From assembly GCA_019058275.1 (NCBI GenBank), contig JAHLVW010000089.1, positions 1 to 64,000 on the forward strand: DNA of 64,000 nt. Reading direction: 5' to 3'. A model generated the notes under the pieces. That model was not told the origin of the DNA. It worked only from the letters and a program-made list of their open reading frames with translations, and made no database searches. This DNA comes from Candidatus Heimdallarchaeota archaeon (GTDB lineage Archaea; Asgardarchaeota; Heimdallarchaeia; JABLTI01). The translations under genes and the position numbers were made by a program. Positions 8,884 to 16,811 of this stretch are shown here, in pieces (position 1 is the stretch's first letter; each line of letters opens with the position of its first letter).

Positions 8884-11082
8884 TTAATCTAATACGAACA
8901 GTTGTACTTGTTCTGTCCAATAAGTCTTATGATATAGTTTTATCAATTCATCGCTGTACTTTGGATTGGCTTTTAAATAAAGTCGTCCAGACTGGATATT
9001 GCAGAGTGAACAGTGAAAAGCTAATCGGTTCGCAGCAATGCGAAGGAATTTTTCTGCTTGAGCTTTATTTGTAATATCTTTATGATCCTTACAACTAACA
9101 AAGAGAAGTTCATTTGTAGTGAGTGCTAGTATGTCAATTTCGAATTCCCGCTGGGCAAAAGAAAAAACTATATTACAAAGTGTTAGGTAGCTTTCATCTT
9201 CCAAAAGTATGGCTATGGATCTCTCAAAAGCAGAACCATCGTTGATTGTTTTAATAGTACGACACAATTTAATATCGTTAGGGAGTTTTTGTTTAATTAG
9301 TTCTTTATATTGGTACAGTGGATCAAGCTCTGGTTTAAGTCCAAGAAACACTACAGATTGTTCAGATAGTAATCTGTAATGAATATAGAGGTAATCTAAT
9401 AGTTGGTTTTCTTGCGTAATTGTTTGAAAAAGTTCTGGTGAGATTATTGAGTGAGGTTGTTTGGCTAACCAGTTTTTCACTAAGATTCTATTTTCATGTA
9501 TTTGTCCTTCTTTTGATAATAATAAAAAGTCTGATTTACCAATTCCCATAAGTTTGCAATAATCAGTAACATCAGGAGCTTCAATACTTAACTTAGGTTT
9601 AACAATAATACTGAGGAGAAGTATTAAAGCTTCATGAAAAAGCTCTTGTTGATGGCATATTTCTGTTGTCTTAGGATGAATTACTTGTGTTGGTGATTGT
9701 AGCTTTGTTTGTTTTGCTTGAAAGCTTTTTATTAACTGTTTGAAATAATTTGGTTCTAGTTGACATTGTTTGATTCGATCTTTTCCTAAAATCAAAACAT
9801 TAGCTGCTAAGGAGTAATAGTTTGTTATTTTATGACAAAGTCGAGAAGTTACCTCTCCATTAATGAAGAGAATCGCTAGACAGTTTTCCCCTAAAACTTC
9901 TTGAAATGAGTGTAATAAGGCAATCTCCTCATCAATTACTCGGTTTTTTCCTTTAGTAGTGATTGAGCTAATGGTCTCACCAATATTTATTTCAAATTCA
10001 GGACTGCTTAGGTTTACACAGAAATGATCAAAACAATGTTTTTTGTCGGAGATCTTGTGATGTTCTGCTCTGTATCCTAAAACTGTTTCTGGGAGGTAAT
10101 GTATTATTGGGTTTTTATCATCATAGCTTTGAAGTATCGCTTGTACTATCTTTGCAAATTCTTTTTCTATATGTTTTTCTGTATTCCAAACATTTGTTAG
10201 TAATCCCTTTACTGGTATTCCCGCTTCAAGCATGAACTCTCTAGTTTTTTTTATCTTAATTCCTTCGGGAGTCAGAGTTATGTTGGGTGAAGAAAAAATA
10301 ACCTCTACTTCCTTTTCTTCTCCCCAATATGGAAATATTAGTTTTTTATTGATGCGCCCTCCTCGTGCCTTCCTTCTACTTAAACTTGCTGGGACGACAA
10401 TTGGTTCTTGTCCTCCTAGTGATGCGTAATATAATTCTTCTTCTTTAGTAAACCAGTCAGAGAGATATTGACCGACATATGAACTTATATGAAATGCTCC
10501 ATAATCAGAAAGTTTTCCCACAACTTTCAAATATACTATCCCTTGTGCATCTTGATAAATACTGGCCTTCTTTGTTCTATATTCATATGATATTATTGGT
10601 GTTAAATTATTGATGTTTGATAGATCAACCGTAGCAGTACTCTTGGCTTGATGAAATAAGTTTTTAGTTTGAGGTTGTGCTTTTGTTCCTGATGAGATAT
10701 TTAGATCACATTGAAGAATCCATTTGTTTCTCGTAATATAGTCGATAATTCGCTTCTTATCTTCCGGATGTGCTGGTTGTATTAACCATTTATTATATTT
10801 ATAATGGATTACTGACTTGATATTGGTAAAACAATCTTGAGTGGAATCTTCATTAATAATTAAAAAGTTACAAATAACTGTTTTCTTTATTGTTTTTTCT
10901 TTTGGAAATTCCATCCATTCTTTTAGTTTCAAAGGAACATTTAACCCATAATTTGAACATGGTCCAGAAAATTTTACAGTTCCAGTACTATAGATTTCTA
11001 AATTTGTTTTCCTGTCCTCTTTTCTATTTGCAAACAGTAGTTTTGGTTCGACATTTACTGTTTCTTCCATCATACGAATCAA
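8884..11082 (-). CDS. Large protein with C-terminal Card1/DUF1887-like PD-(D/E)XK nuclease domain
   Basis: The last ~110 of 732 residues match the restriction-endonuclease fold as seen in DUF1887 proteins (Card1/Can2): GSAFERSIA helix, a central strand pair FEIDILALTTNELLFVSCKD with the E-x-D...C-K signature, then a helix with KAQAEKFLRIAANRL. Catalytic metal ligands are therefore in place. The N-terminal 600 residues are unrecognised; I see no clear CARF signature and no CRISPR array in the window. The annotated start is TTG (11080-11082); ATG codons at residues 4 and 5 are equally plausible. It is transcribed divergently from the AbrB-like gene across a symmetric promoter-operator. Probable effector nuclease of the island; that role is inferred. 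Confidence 0.7.
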   Translation of the reverse strand: MIRMMEETVNVEPKLLFANRKEDRKTNLEIYSTGTVKFSGPCSNYGLNVPLKLKEWMEFPKEKTIKKTVICNFLIINEDSTQDCFTNIKSVIHYKYNKWLIQPAHPEDKKRIIDYITRNKWILQCDLNISSGTKAQPQTKNLFHQAKSTATVDLSNINNLTPIISYEYRTKKASIYQDAQGIVYLKVVGKLSDYGAFHISSYVGQYLSDWFTKEEELYYASLGGQEPIVVPASLSRRKARGGRINKKLIFPYWGEEKEVEVIFSSPNITLTPEGIKIKKTREFMLEAGIPVKGLLTNVWNTEKHIEKEFAKIVQAILQSYDDKNPIIHYLPETVLGYRAEHHKISDKKHCFDHFCVNLSSPEFEINIGETISSITTKGKNRVIDEEIALLHSFQEVLGENCLAILFINGEVTSRLCHKITNYYSLAANVLILGKDRIKQCQLEPNYFKQLIKSFQAKQTKLQSPTQVIHPKTTEICHQQELFHEALILLLSIIVKPKLSIEAPDVTDYCKLMGIGKSDFLLLSKEGQIHENRILVKNWLAKQPHSIISPELFQTITQENQLLDYLYIHYRLLSEQSVVFLGLKPELDPLYQYKELIKQKLPNDIKLCRTIKTINDGSAFERSIAILLEDESYLTLCNIVFSFAQREFEIDILALTTNELLFVSCKDHKDITNKAQAEKFLRIAANRLAFHCSLCNIQSGRLYLKANPKYSDELIKLYHKTYWTEQVQLFVLD

Positions 11083-11105
11083 ACTCTATGTTTTTACTAG
11101 TATAA

Positions 11106-11149
11106 TACTATGGTATGCATCATATTTAAATATTATGGATTCCATAGTA
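11106..11149. promoter_or_regulatory. Symmetric divergent promoter-operator (44-bp dyad centred on a palindromic TATA box)
   Basis: TACTATGG (11106-11113) pairs with CCATAGTA (11142-11149), and the self-complementary ATATTTAAATAT (11122-11133) sits exactly at the centre. Counting all positions, 19 of 22 base pairs of the dyad are symmetric. The palindromic TATA can serve both directions: it lies about 34 bases before the AbrB-like ATG and about 40 bases before the nuclease-protein start. A second small palindrome TATGGATTCCATA (11134-11146) lies in the right half. An AbrB-type dimer or tetramer encoded next door is the obvious candidate ligand. Confidence 0.75.
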
Positions 11150-11166
11150 ATAAACAAGTGTTCAAA

Positions 11167-11322
11167 ATGCCGATAGAATTCAAGCGAAAAGTTATCAATA
11201 ATCATGGAAGTTTACAAGTGAACATTCCAATAGAGATCTGTGAATATTTGAAAATTAGAAAAGGAGATACCATTGCAATCTCTCTAGAGGATAATCGATT
11301 TATTTGCCGAAAAGTTGAATGA
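11167..11322 (+). CDS. SpoVT/AbrB-type DNA-binding regulator
   Basis: I place the start at ATG 11167, giving a 51-residue protein, because this matches the family N-terminus; an upstream TTG/ATG extension would begin inside the operator region. The sequence has the swapped-hairpin AbrB pattern: FKRKVINNHGSLQVNIPIEIC, then YLKIRKGDTIAISLEDNRFICRKVE. Such proteins are autoregulators or antitoxins that dimerise to bind palindromic DNA. The divergent position opposite the nuclease-domain gene and the 44-bp dyad between them suggest that it represses both genes. No partner toxin of a known type follows it. Confidence 0.8.
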   Translation: MPIEFKRKVINNHGSLQVNIPIEICEYLKIRKGDTIAISLEDNRFICRKVE

Positions 11323-11394
11323 ATTATTTAATTGATTTCAATAAGATTAGAATCCATTCAAAAGAAGTGCTTAAATAATGAAAGTAAAAATTAG

Positions 11395-13074
11395 ATGACG
11401 ATAAGTAGGTGCGGAGTATTGTTCATCAATTGGAGAACTGATTCACTTCTATTTGATTCAGAATCCACTCCTCCTAATCGCTGGGAAACAGCTAATAGTT
11501 TAATAAAAACTGATAAAATCACTCAAATACCTCAAATTGATTTCCCGACACTTCCTTTATATCCCATTATGATTCGAAAGATAGATTTCCTTTCAAGTGA
11601 TAGATTACTTCAAACATTACCCTACATTTCTCTTAATACCACTTGGTCTGGACTCCTACGAAAACAATCACTTAATTTAGCTGAACGATGCAAACATTAC
11701 TTTGCTGATTCAACAGCAGATCATTCGATTCGTACATGGCAAAAAAAAGTCATTAAGTATTGTGAGCAGCAACATAGAATTCCTCTGCCAATTTTCCGTT
11801 TATTAGACGCATGGGAACAACCTTTTCAAACATATAACCAAGTAGCTTTTCAATCCGCAAGAGGAGAATCTTTTCATCTTCCAACTAAAATAACTAATGA
11901 TCTAGCTTATTTCCTAGGTGTAGTTATCGGTGATGGGCATTTAACTTGCTATAATATCCAATTAGTTGACTTTTCACCTAATCACATGCTTATGATACAA
12001 TCATTAGCACATCAATTGTTTGGCATTCAGGGGAAAATTTCAGGAGAAGAAAATATTTGGACATTTCATTTAAATAATAAATGGGCAGTTCGATTAGTTA
12101 ATTTTCTAACAGATCAACCAATCGGTGGACAGAAATATGATTCATTAAAAGAACCTTTTATCTTAAAGCATGATAAGCACTTTCGTCGACATTTTTGGAG
12201 TGGTGTATTAGATGCAGATGGGAGTTATAAGAGATATATCGGTCTAACAAGTAAAACTCAAGTTCTTATTGAGGATTTTGGTTCTTTCCTTCAAGAACAA
12301 GATATCTCATTTAAAATCCGATCTGGCCAAAAATATGGTAGAGAATCATTTGATCTACTTATCCATCCTTTGTTTAAACGAGAGGTTAGTCAATTACTGA
12401 TTCCTCGACATCCGGTAAAGAAACAAGAGTTCCAAACATATACCGCTGGTAAGATCTACCGTCCCCGTAAGAAATACTCTGATGAGTTTGCTTTGCTTCA
12501 ACAAGAAAATCAAGAGTTGCGGTTTCATACGTTTAACATTAAACAAATGGTTTCAGATGGTTCCCAAACCTTTTTTGATTTCTCAGTTCTTCCAACCCTA
12601 GGAGTCCTTCAATGCCAAGACCTACTTAAAGCTCTTAGGATTCATCTTTCCTGGACTCAACGGCAATTAGCTGATTATTTATTAATTCCAGAAAAAATGA
12701 TTACATCCTATGAACGCACATCTGACATTACCATTCAGCTTCTTGAAAAGCTTCTTCCGTTTTTTCCTGAATCACAACCAAAATCTTTGATGCTATTTCT
12801 AAAGCAAAATGATCTTATTACCTTTCGTTCTCGAAAAACTGTTGCTATGCTCCCCCTCCAGCCCAGTAATGAATTACTAAAATTGCTTCAACAATTAGAA
12901 CTTCGTCGCGATTATCTTCTTATTAACCCCAAAAATGGTCACAAGGATCAAGTTCGCGGTAAACTCTCTAATTATTTTTCTATACCAAAACCAGTTGGCT
13001 ACAAACTCTCTAATTCAGTTGTTTATCAGTTTGCGAGAACCTTCTATCAAATTGGAGCTTCTACTGAGGACTAA
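11395..13074 (+). CDS. Free-standing LAGLIDADG homing endonuclease-like protein
   Basis: The 559-residue protein has two LAGLIDADG motifs, FLGVVIGDG (173-181) and FWSGVLDADG (267-276), each with the terminal acidic residue in place, and the intervening beta-rich DNA-binding segment. No intein splicing blocks are visible, so it is a stand-alone enzyme. About residues 420-445 (SWTQRQLADYLLIPEKMITSYE) resemble an XRE-type helix-turn-helix. The N-terminal 150 residues are unrecognised. It is on the opposite strand to most of the island and its stop overlaps the convergent TPR gene by 4 bases. It may drive homing of the island or act as a regulator; no target site is evident. Confidence 0.8.
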   Translation: MTISRCGVLFINWRTDSLLFDSESTPPNRWETANSLIKTDKITQIPQIDFPTLPLYPIMIRKIDFLSSDRLLQTLPYISLNTTWSGLLRKQSLNLAERCKHYFADSTADHSIRTWQKKVIKYCEQQHRIPLPIFRLLDAWEQPFQTYNQVAFQSARGESFHLPTKITNDLAYFLGVVIGDGHLTCYNIQLVDFSPNHMLMIQSLAHQLFGIQGKISGEENIWTFHLNNKWAVRLVNFLTDQPIGGQKYDSLKEPFILKHDKHFRRHFWSGVLDADGSYKRYIGLTSKTQVLIEDFGSFLQEQDISFKIRSGQKYGRESFDLLIHPLFKREVSQLLIPRHPVKKQEFQTYTAGKIYRPRKKYSDEFALLQQENQELRFHTFNIKQMVSDGSQTFFDFSVLPTLGVLQCQDLLKALRIHLSWTQRQLADYLLIPEKMITSYERTSDITIQLLEKLLPFFPESQPKSLMLFLKQNDLITFRSRKTVAMLPLQPSNELLKLLQQLELRRDYLLINPKNGHKDQVRGKLSNYFSIPKPVGYKLSNSVVYQFARTFYQIGASTED

Positions 13075-14048
13075 TTACTTTTGCACTTAACCTTTTCATA
13101 AGCAATTTTCAGTATTGGTTGTAGTTCCGGGATCGTTTTTAGATCATAGTGCTGTTCAGCACCTGTTTGTAAGGCTTGCACTAAGCAGTCAATGGCTTTC
13201 TGTTGGTGGTTAAGTTTCAAATATGCCACAGTCAAATCTAACAATGTTTCGTGATTATTTGGGAATCGTATATTTGCTTTTTTTAGGACACCAATTGCGA
13301 GCTCATACTCTTGTAGTATCGAGTGTGTTATTCCAAGATTCAAATATGCTTGCTCCAATCCTGGGTTATATCGAATTGCTTCACTAAAAGCTTTCTTTGC
13401 CTCTCTATGTTTTTCAGCACCCATAAAAGCAACCCCAAGCATATTGAGCACACATGGTGCTTTAGGCATTAGTTGCAGTAGTTCTTGGTAACACTCAATA
13501 GTAAAGTCATACAAACCCATTTTGGCGTACATATTTGCATTATGTATTAGTGTCTTCATGGTGAATTGTAGTGCTTCTTCGAATTGTTCCTCATCACTCA
13601 ATGGTGGTGGGATAACTTCAACATAGTATTCTTCATCCAGATAATCGAATTCATGCCAATCGATATAGTAATTACCTTCCCTCTTGAGTTGCTCCAAATC
13701 TATCTTTCGAAACTCTTCAAGAGCTCGCTTTAAATCCCCTTGATGGTAGTATCCAAATGCCAGATGATGTTGAATAGTTGCTGGTTGGGAGCTGGCTCTG
13801 AGAGCTTGTTTGTACAAAGTAATTGCTTCAGTGTACTGATTTCGATTTAGATAATGGTGCGCCAAAGCATCTATGGTGAAGGCATCACCTGGACACTCTT
13901 GTAGTCTAAGTAATGTTTGTTGTTCCAATTTCTCCCATTTTTCCCCTTCGAGGTATTCGTCTCTAATAAGATTACCATCACGAATGATTTCATGGATCGT
14001 CTCCATATATGCTAAGATTTTCTCATCTGACACTAGTGCACTGATCAA
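13071..14048 (-). CDS. Tetratricopeptide-repeat (TPR) protein
   Basis: This 325-residue protein consists largely of TPR units: for example ALAHHYLNRNQYTEAITLYKQ, HLAFGYYHQGDLKRALEEFRK, NMLGVAFMGAEKHREAKKAFSE, YLNLGITHSILQEYELAIGVLKK and LLDLTVAYLKLNHQQKAIDCL. An acidic loop with Tyr/Asp-rich WHEFDYLDEEYY separates the second and third units. There is no catalytic domain, signal peptide or membrane segment, so it should act as a soluble scaffold. It is the rightmost gene of the island, convergent with the LAGLIDADG gene. Whether it works with the helicase operon is not shown by the sequence. Confidence 0.85.
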   Translation of the reverse strand: MISALVSDEKILAYMETIHEIIRDGNLIRDEYLEGEKWEKLEQQTLLRLQECPGDAFTIDALAHHYLNRNQYTEAITLYKQALRASSQPATIQHHLAFGYYHQGDLKRALEEFRKIDLEQLKREGNYYIDWHEFDYLDEEYYVEVIPPPLSDEEQFEEALQFTMKTLIHNANMYAKMGLYDFTIECYQELLQLMPKAPCVLNMLGVAFMGAEKHREAKKAFSEAIRYNPGLEQAYLNLGITHSILQEYELAIGVLKKANIRFPNNHETLLDLTVAYLKLNHQQKAIDCLVQALQTGAEQHYDLKTIPELQPILKIAYEKVKCKSN

Positions 14049-14133
14049 TATTTGTAACCTTCTAGTATTGTTCTAGAAGATTTTTCTTTATAAAGAACTA
14101 AAAATAACTAGGATTGGAGTCCTTCTCTTTTTC

Positions 14134-14226
14134 TTAAGAGTCCTCCGTTCTACCTGGCTGAGCCATACGCCCTTGTTGTTTTTCAACACTTTTTTGCTCT
14201 TCTTTTTGTTTTTTAAATCTTCCCTT
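14134..14226 (-). repeat. Right arm of the inverted repeat; carries a decayed tRNA-Lys 5' half
   Basis: On the minus strand this repeats the leader at 1-52 and then reads GGGCGTATGGCTCAGCCAGG (14172-14153) followed by a GAAC D-stem and CTCTTAA anticodon loop. After 14134 the tRNA similarity stops, so no complete cloverleaf can form. The TATA-containing leader segment (14222-14204) is identical to the left arm. It is probably a duplicated and inverted relic created when the island formed; an open frame crossing it (14088-14315) is not a credible gene. Confidence 0.75.
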
Positions 14227-14303
14227 GTATAATATTTACACCCAATACTTTGTTTTTTCACATTCCAACTTCCATTTTCTTTTTTACTAATTGTTAGCTT
14301 AAG

Positions 14304-14333
14304 TCGGAGGTTCAAATCCCCTCGCGCCTACCA
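14304..14333 (+). pseudogene. tRNA-Lys 3' fragment (putative right attachment site)
   Basis: The sequence GGAGGTTCAAATCCCCTCGC followed by GCCTACCA is the T arm, acceptor strand and CCA of a tRNA in the + orientation, with no D or anticodon arm before it. It shares GGTTCAA and GCGCCTACCA with the interrupted tRNA-Lys at 105-111 and 151-160. A complete tRNA at one end and its 3' fragment at the other is the usual footprint of an element integrated at a tRNA gene. No integrase gene was recognised in between. Confidence 0.7.
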
Positions 14334-14665
14334 ATTTATATTATCTATTCTTTCTTCCTAGATTTTTTTCTCTCAAGCTCAAAATGCTATAGAAACCTAG
14401 GGCAGTGTAATGAAAAATGATTTACCATTTTCCACCCATGTAATAAACTACATCCCATTTATAGTAGCCCATCTTCATTTTTGACTTTCTTTTTCGCTTT
14501 CTTGTTTTTCTATCTTTTGCATTCATTTTTGTCATCCTCCACCCTTTCTTACTTCATTCCAGGGTCTATGAAACTTTTCTCATCAAGATATAAATATATT
14601 CTCATTTGTTTGAGAAAAGATTCTGATTTTTTCCCTGAAAAGTTTTTGTTTTCACTGCTTTTGAA
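14334..14665. other. Intergenic stretch right of the island boundary
   Basis: About 330 bases without a convincing gene. The one open frame starting at 14481 is Phe/Leu/Ser-rich and pyrimidine-driven, with no ribosome site, and I regard it as noise. AT-rich segments such as ATATAAATATATT (14588-14600) look TATA-like but have no gene at the right distance. Confidence 0.5.
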
Positions 14666-14677
14666 AAATTATAAAAA
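14666..14677 (+). promoter_or_regulatory. TATA box of the FAD synthetase gene
   Basis: AAATTATAAAAA lies about 25-30 bases before the expected transcript start near 14700. A strong Shine-Dalgarno GGAGGA follows at 14713-14718. The short leader this implies makes any start codon upstream of about 14710 unlikely. Confidence 0.55.
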
Positions 14678-14722
14678 CAGATACTCTAATTTACAACATG
14701 AAATGTTTCACTGGAGGACATA

Positions 14723-15250
14723 ATAACGAACGACAAAAAAACAAGCAATTTAGACTCTGAGAGCTATTTTGTTCCAATACCACCGCAAAAGAAAAACCAG
14801 AAAAGGATTCTTGTCTTTGGAACGTATGACATCATTCATCCAGCGCATATAAGATTTCTAGCTGAAGCACGCATAGCTGCTAATTGTCTGAATTGTGAGC
14901 TAGTAGCAGTAGTTTCCCGAGACAGTTCTATTAAAAGAATAAAAGGTCATAAACCAATTTTTACTGAGAAGGATAGATTAAAATTCATAAGTGGTCTTCG
15001 AGTTGTTGATTATGCACGTTTAGGAAATGAAGGAGAAGATTATTTCAAAGTCATTCTAGAAGTTAAACCTGATTTTATTGTTTTAGGATATGATCAATTA
15101 TCTGAAGATCAACCACTTTTTAATTTCATTAAAGAACATGAACTAGATATTCGAGTATACCGTTTACCGCATTTTGAAAGTGGTGATGTTAGTAGTTCAT
15201 CAGAAGTTCGTGAAAAAGTTCTTGAGATTTGCAATGATAAAAATGAGTAA
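14723..15250 (+). CDS. ribL: RibL-type FAD synthetase (cytidylyltransferase-like), non-NTG start
   Basis: The protein belongs to the HxGH nucleotidyltransferase family: KRILVFGTYDIIHPAHIRFL carries the GT(F/Y)D and H-x-x-H motifs, followed by IKGHKPI, LGYDQ and the C-terminal SSSSEVREKV in place of ISTSxxR. Length and motif order fit archaeal RibL, which adenylates FMN to FAD. The frame contains no ATG, GTG or TTG before the conserved core. GGAGGA at 14713-14718 points to ATA (14723) or ACG (14726) as start, or to a one-base error in the A7 run at 14735-14741 that would join an ATG at 14698. I mark 14723 as a compromise. A glycerol-3-phosphate cytidylyltransferase is the alternative. Confidence 0.8.
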   Translation: MTNDKKTSNLDSESYFVPIPPQKKNQKRILVFGTYDIIHPAHIRFLAEARIAANCLNCELVAVVSRDSSIKRIKGHKPIFTEKDRLKFISGLRVVDYARLGNEGEDYFKVILEVKPDFIVLGYDQLSEDQPLFNFIKEHELDIRVYRLPHFESGDVSSSSEVREKVLEICNDKNE

Positions 15251-15300
15251 TCTACACAAGGACAACTATTTTTGACCTTATGTAGTCTTATTTTCACATT

Positions 15301-16638
15301 TTAGAGTATATTTGCTGGTATTTTCGTTTTCGCTATCTTTTTGAAATCTGCTTTTTCAAATGAAGCTATTTTTTCCAAAACTGATTTCTGATCTTCACTA
15401 GAAATTATACATTCATCGTTTTGTACAAAATTTGCTATATCATTTAACAAAGTACGATATTCTTCTACCAGACTTTCATCAATAATTGTAGTGCCTTCGA
15501 TACCGAATTCCTTTAAGGCAAAAATTTTCTCTTTATCAGCTTCTTTGGTCTTTCCTATAATAAACGCATCTCTTTCTAGGGGGTTATTGTACTGGTAGAA
15601 TCTTTCAATATTGTTGATGTCATCGTCTACTTCTCTGGCAGTTATTTTCTTTTCTTTAATTGATTTCTGCAACATAAGGTATGGTAAAGTTAACTCGTAT
15701 TCCCCAAGATTTGAGAAATCACCAATTCGCCATAATTTTGGTGGTCTAAAAGTTGAACCCGTTCTTTCTAAGTAGCTTTCATGTAATACTTCTAACAACG
15801 ATTTGCCGATATGATCAGTTTTACTCAGGATTTCATCAGCAGTGATGTCTTGTAAGGTGTTTCCTGAGTATAAGAAAGCATCTAGATTTGAATTCATTTC
15901 TTGTGTTATAAAATCAATACTTGATACAACCGGATAGTAATGATTTGCATTTTGTATTCCATGCGTTGCAACCATAAGATTCCAATAAAATGTCGATGCT
16001 TCTGTTGTTTTAATAGTACTCCAGAAATTTTTCAAATTTTCATTTAATAGGTCTTGATATGAACTGAACTTAGGCCCACCATTAACAATTATGTGCAGAG
16101 CCATTCTCCTTTCATCTAGAATATTTTGTTTAAAGAGTTTAGCATGTCCACAATCAGTTTCTCTTGCTATCCAATTTAAAGCTAAATATTGAATTATGGA
16201 TTTAATGAAGGTGTCCACGAATAATTTTGGATATTGGTATCGCAGCTGCAGTGCTTTAGCAACATATTGGTAATTTGAAGAATCAAGTGATTTGCCCACT
16301 TCGTGTAATTTCTGCCCTTCTAATATAGCTATTTCTTGTAAAAGCTTGAATTGTTCTTTTGGTTGAAACCTAAAGAGTGCTAAGTTCACACATTTATTCC
16401 TAATGAGATTAGCAATGTATTTTTTAGCATTTAATGGATCTAATTTCAGGGAACTTTTCCTTTTTGTTTCTGGCATTCCCAAGAGATTTACAATGTGATT
16501 GGAATATAATAGGTTATTAAGCAGAAGAATAGTCTCATGTTCTTTTTCAATTGACAGAATGCCAATGATTATATCTTCTCCTATTTTTCCAGTCTCAGTA
16601 ACTCCTAGACTAAGATTACAATCTATATTCTCACTCAT
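15301..16638 (-). CDS. Uncharacterised 445-residue protein
   Basis: I do not recognise the family. The protein is soluble and mixed alpha/beta, beginning with NLSLGVTETGKIGEDIIIGI, which resembles the start of a strand-rich RNase H-like or DUF3800-like fold with acidic residues, but no full catalytic set can be identified. The C-terminal third is helical and charged. A run of G (GGGGGG) 6 bases before ATG 16638 may serve as ribosome site. It faces the FAD synthetase gene convergently, 50 bases away, and has no operon partner. Confidence 0.75.
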   Translation of the reverse strand: MSENIDCNLSLGVTETGKIGEDIIIGILSIEKEHETILLLNNLLYSNHIVNLLGMPETKRKSSLKLDPLNAKKYIANLIRNKCVNLALFRFQPKEQFKLLQEIAILEGQKLHEVGKSLDSSNYQYVAKALQLRYQYPKLFVDTFIKSIIQYLALNWIARETDCGHAKLFKQNILDERRMALHIIVNGGPKFSSYQDLLNENLKNFWSTIKTTEASTFYWNLMVATHGIQNANHYYPVVSSIDFITQEMNSNLDAFLYSGNTLQDITADEILSKTDHIGKSLLEVLHESYLERTGSTFRPPKLWRIGDFSNLGEYELTLPYLMLQKSIKEKKITAREVDDDINNIERFYQYNNPLERDAFIIGKTKEADKEKIFALKEFGIEGTTIIDESLVEEYRTLLNDIANFVQNDECIISSEDQKSVLEKIASFEKADFKKIAKTKIPANIL

Positions 16639-16811
16639 AACATTCCCCCCAAGATTTAATTGGAATTATACAGTGAAAATTATAATATGTACTATTTCCT
16701 ACACTTATTAGTTATTCTCTAAGACTCATATTTGTTAATAAAAAATGAAGATAAAACTGTTTTTTTGTCGAAGCTTATTGCAAAACTTTAAAAAAACTTT
16801 TTTCCATTAGC

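Noticed and set aside
8884..11082. CRISPR-linked Card1 effector
   Set aside because: No CRISPR repeats, Cas proteins or recognisable CARF domain are present in the window.
11110..11166. Upstream extension of the AbrB-like protein
   Set aside because: It would begin inside the operator dyad, upstream of the TATA box.
14088..14315. Open frame of 75 codons on the minus strand at the right island end
   Set aside because: It runs through the inverted tRNA-Lys 5' copy and its leader; composition is Lys-rich and driven by the repeat, with no ribosome site.
53..14333. Trans-spliced split tRNA encoded by halves at the two island ends
   Set aside because: The 5' half at 53 already has its own T arm and 3' tail nearby, the right 5' copy is inverted, and no matching leader helix pairs the halves. 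Integration relic is simpler.
14481..14723. 80-codon open frame on the plus strand before the FAD synthetase gene
   Set aside because: Phe/Leu/Ser-rich from pyrimidine-rich DNA, overlaps the TATA box and ribosome site of the next gene.
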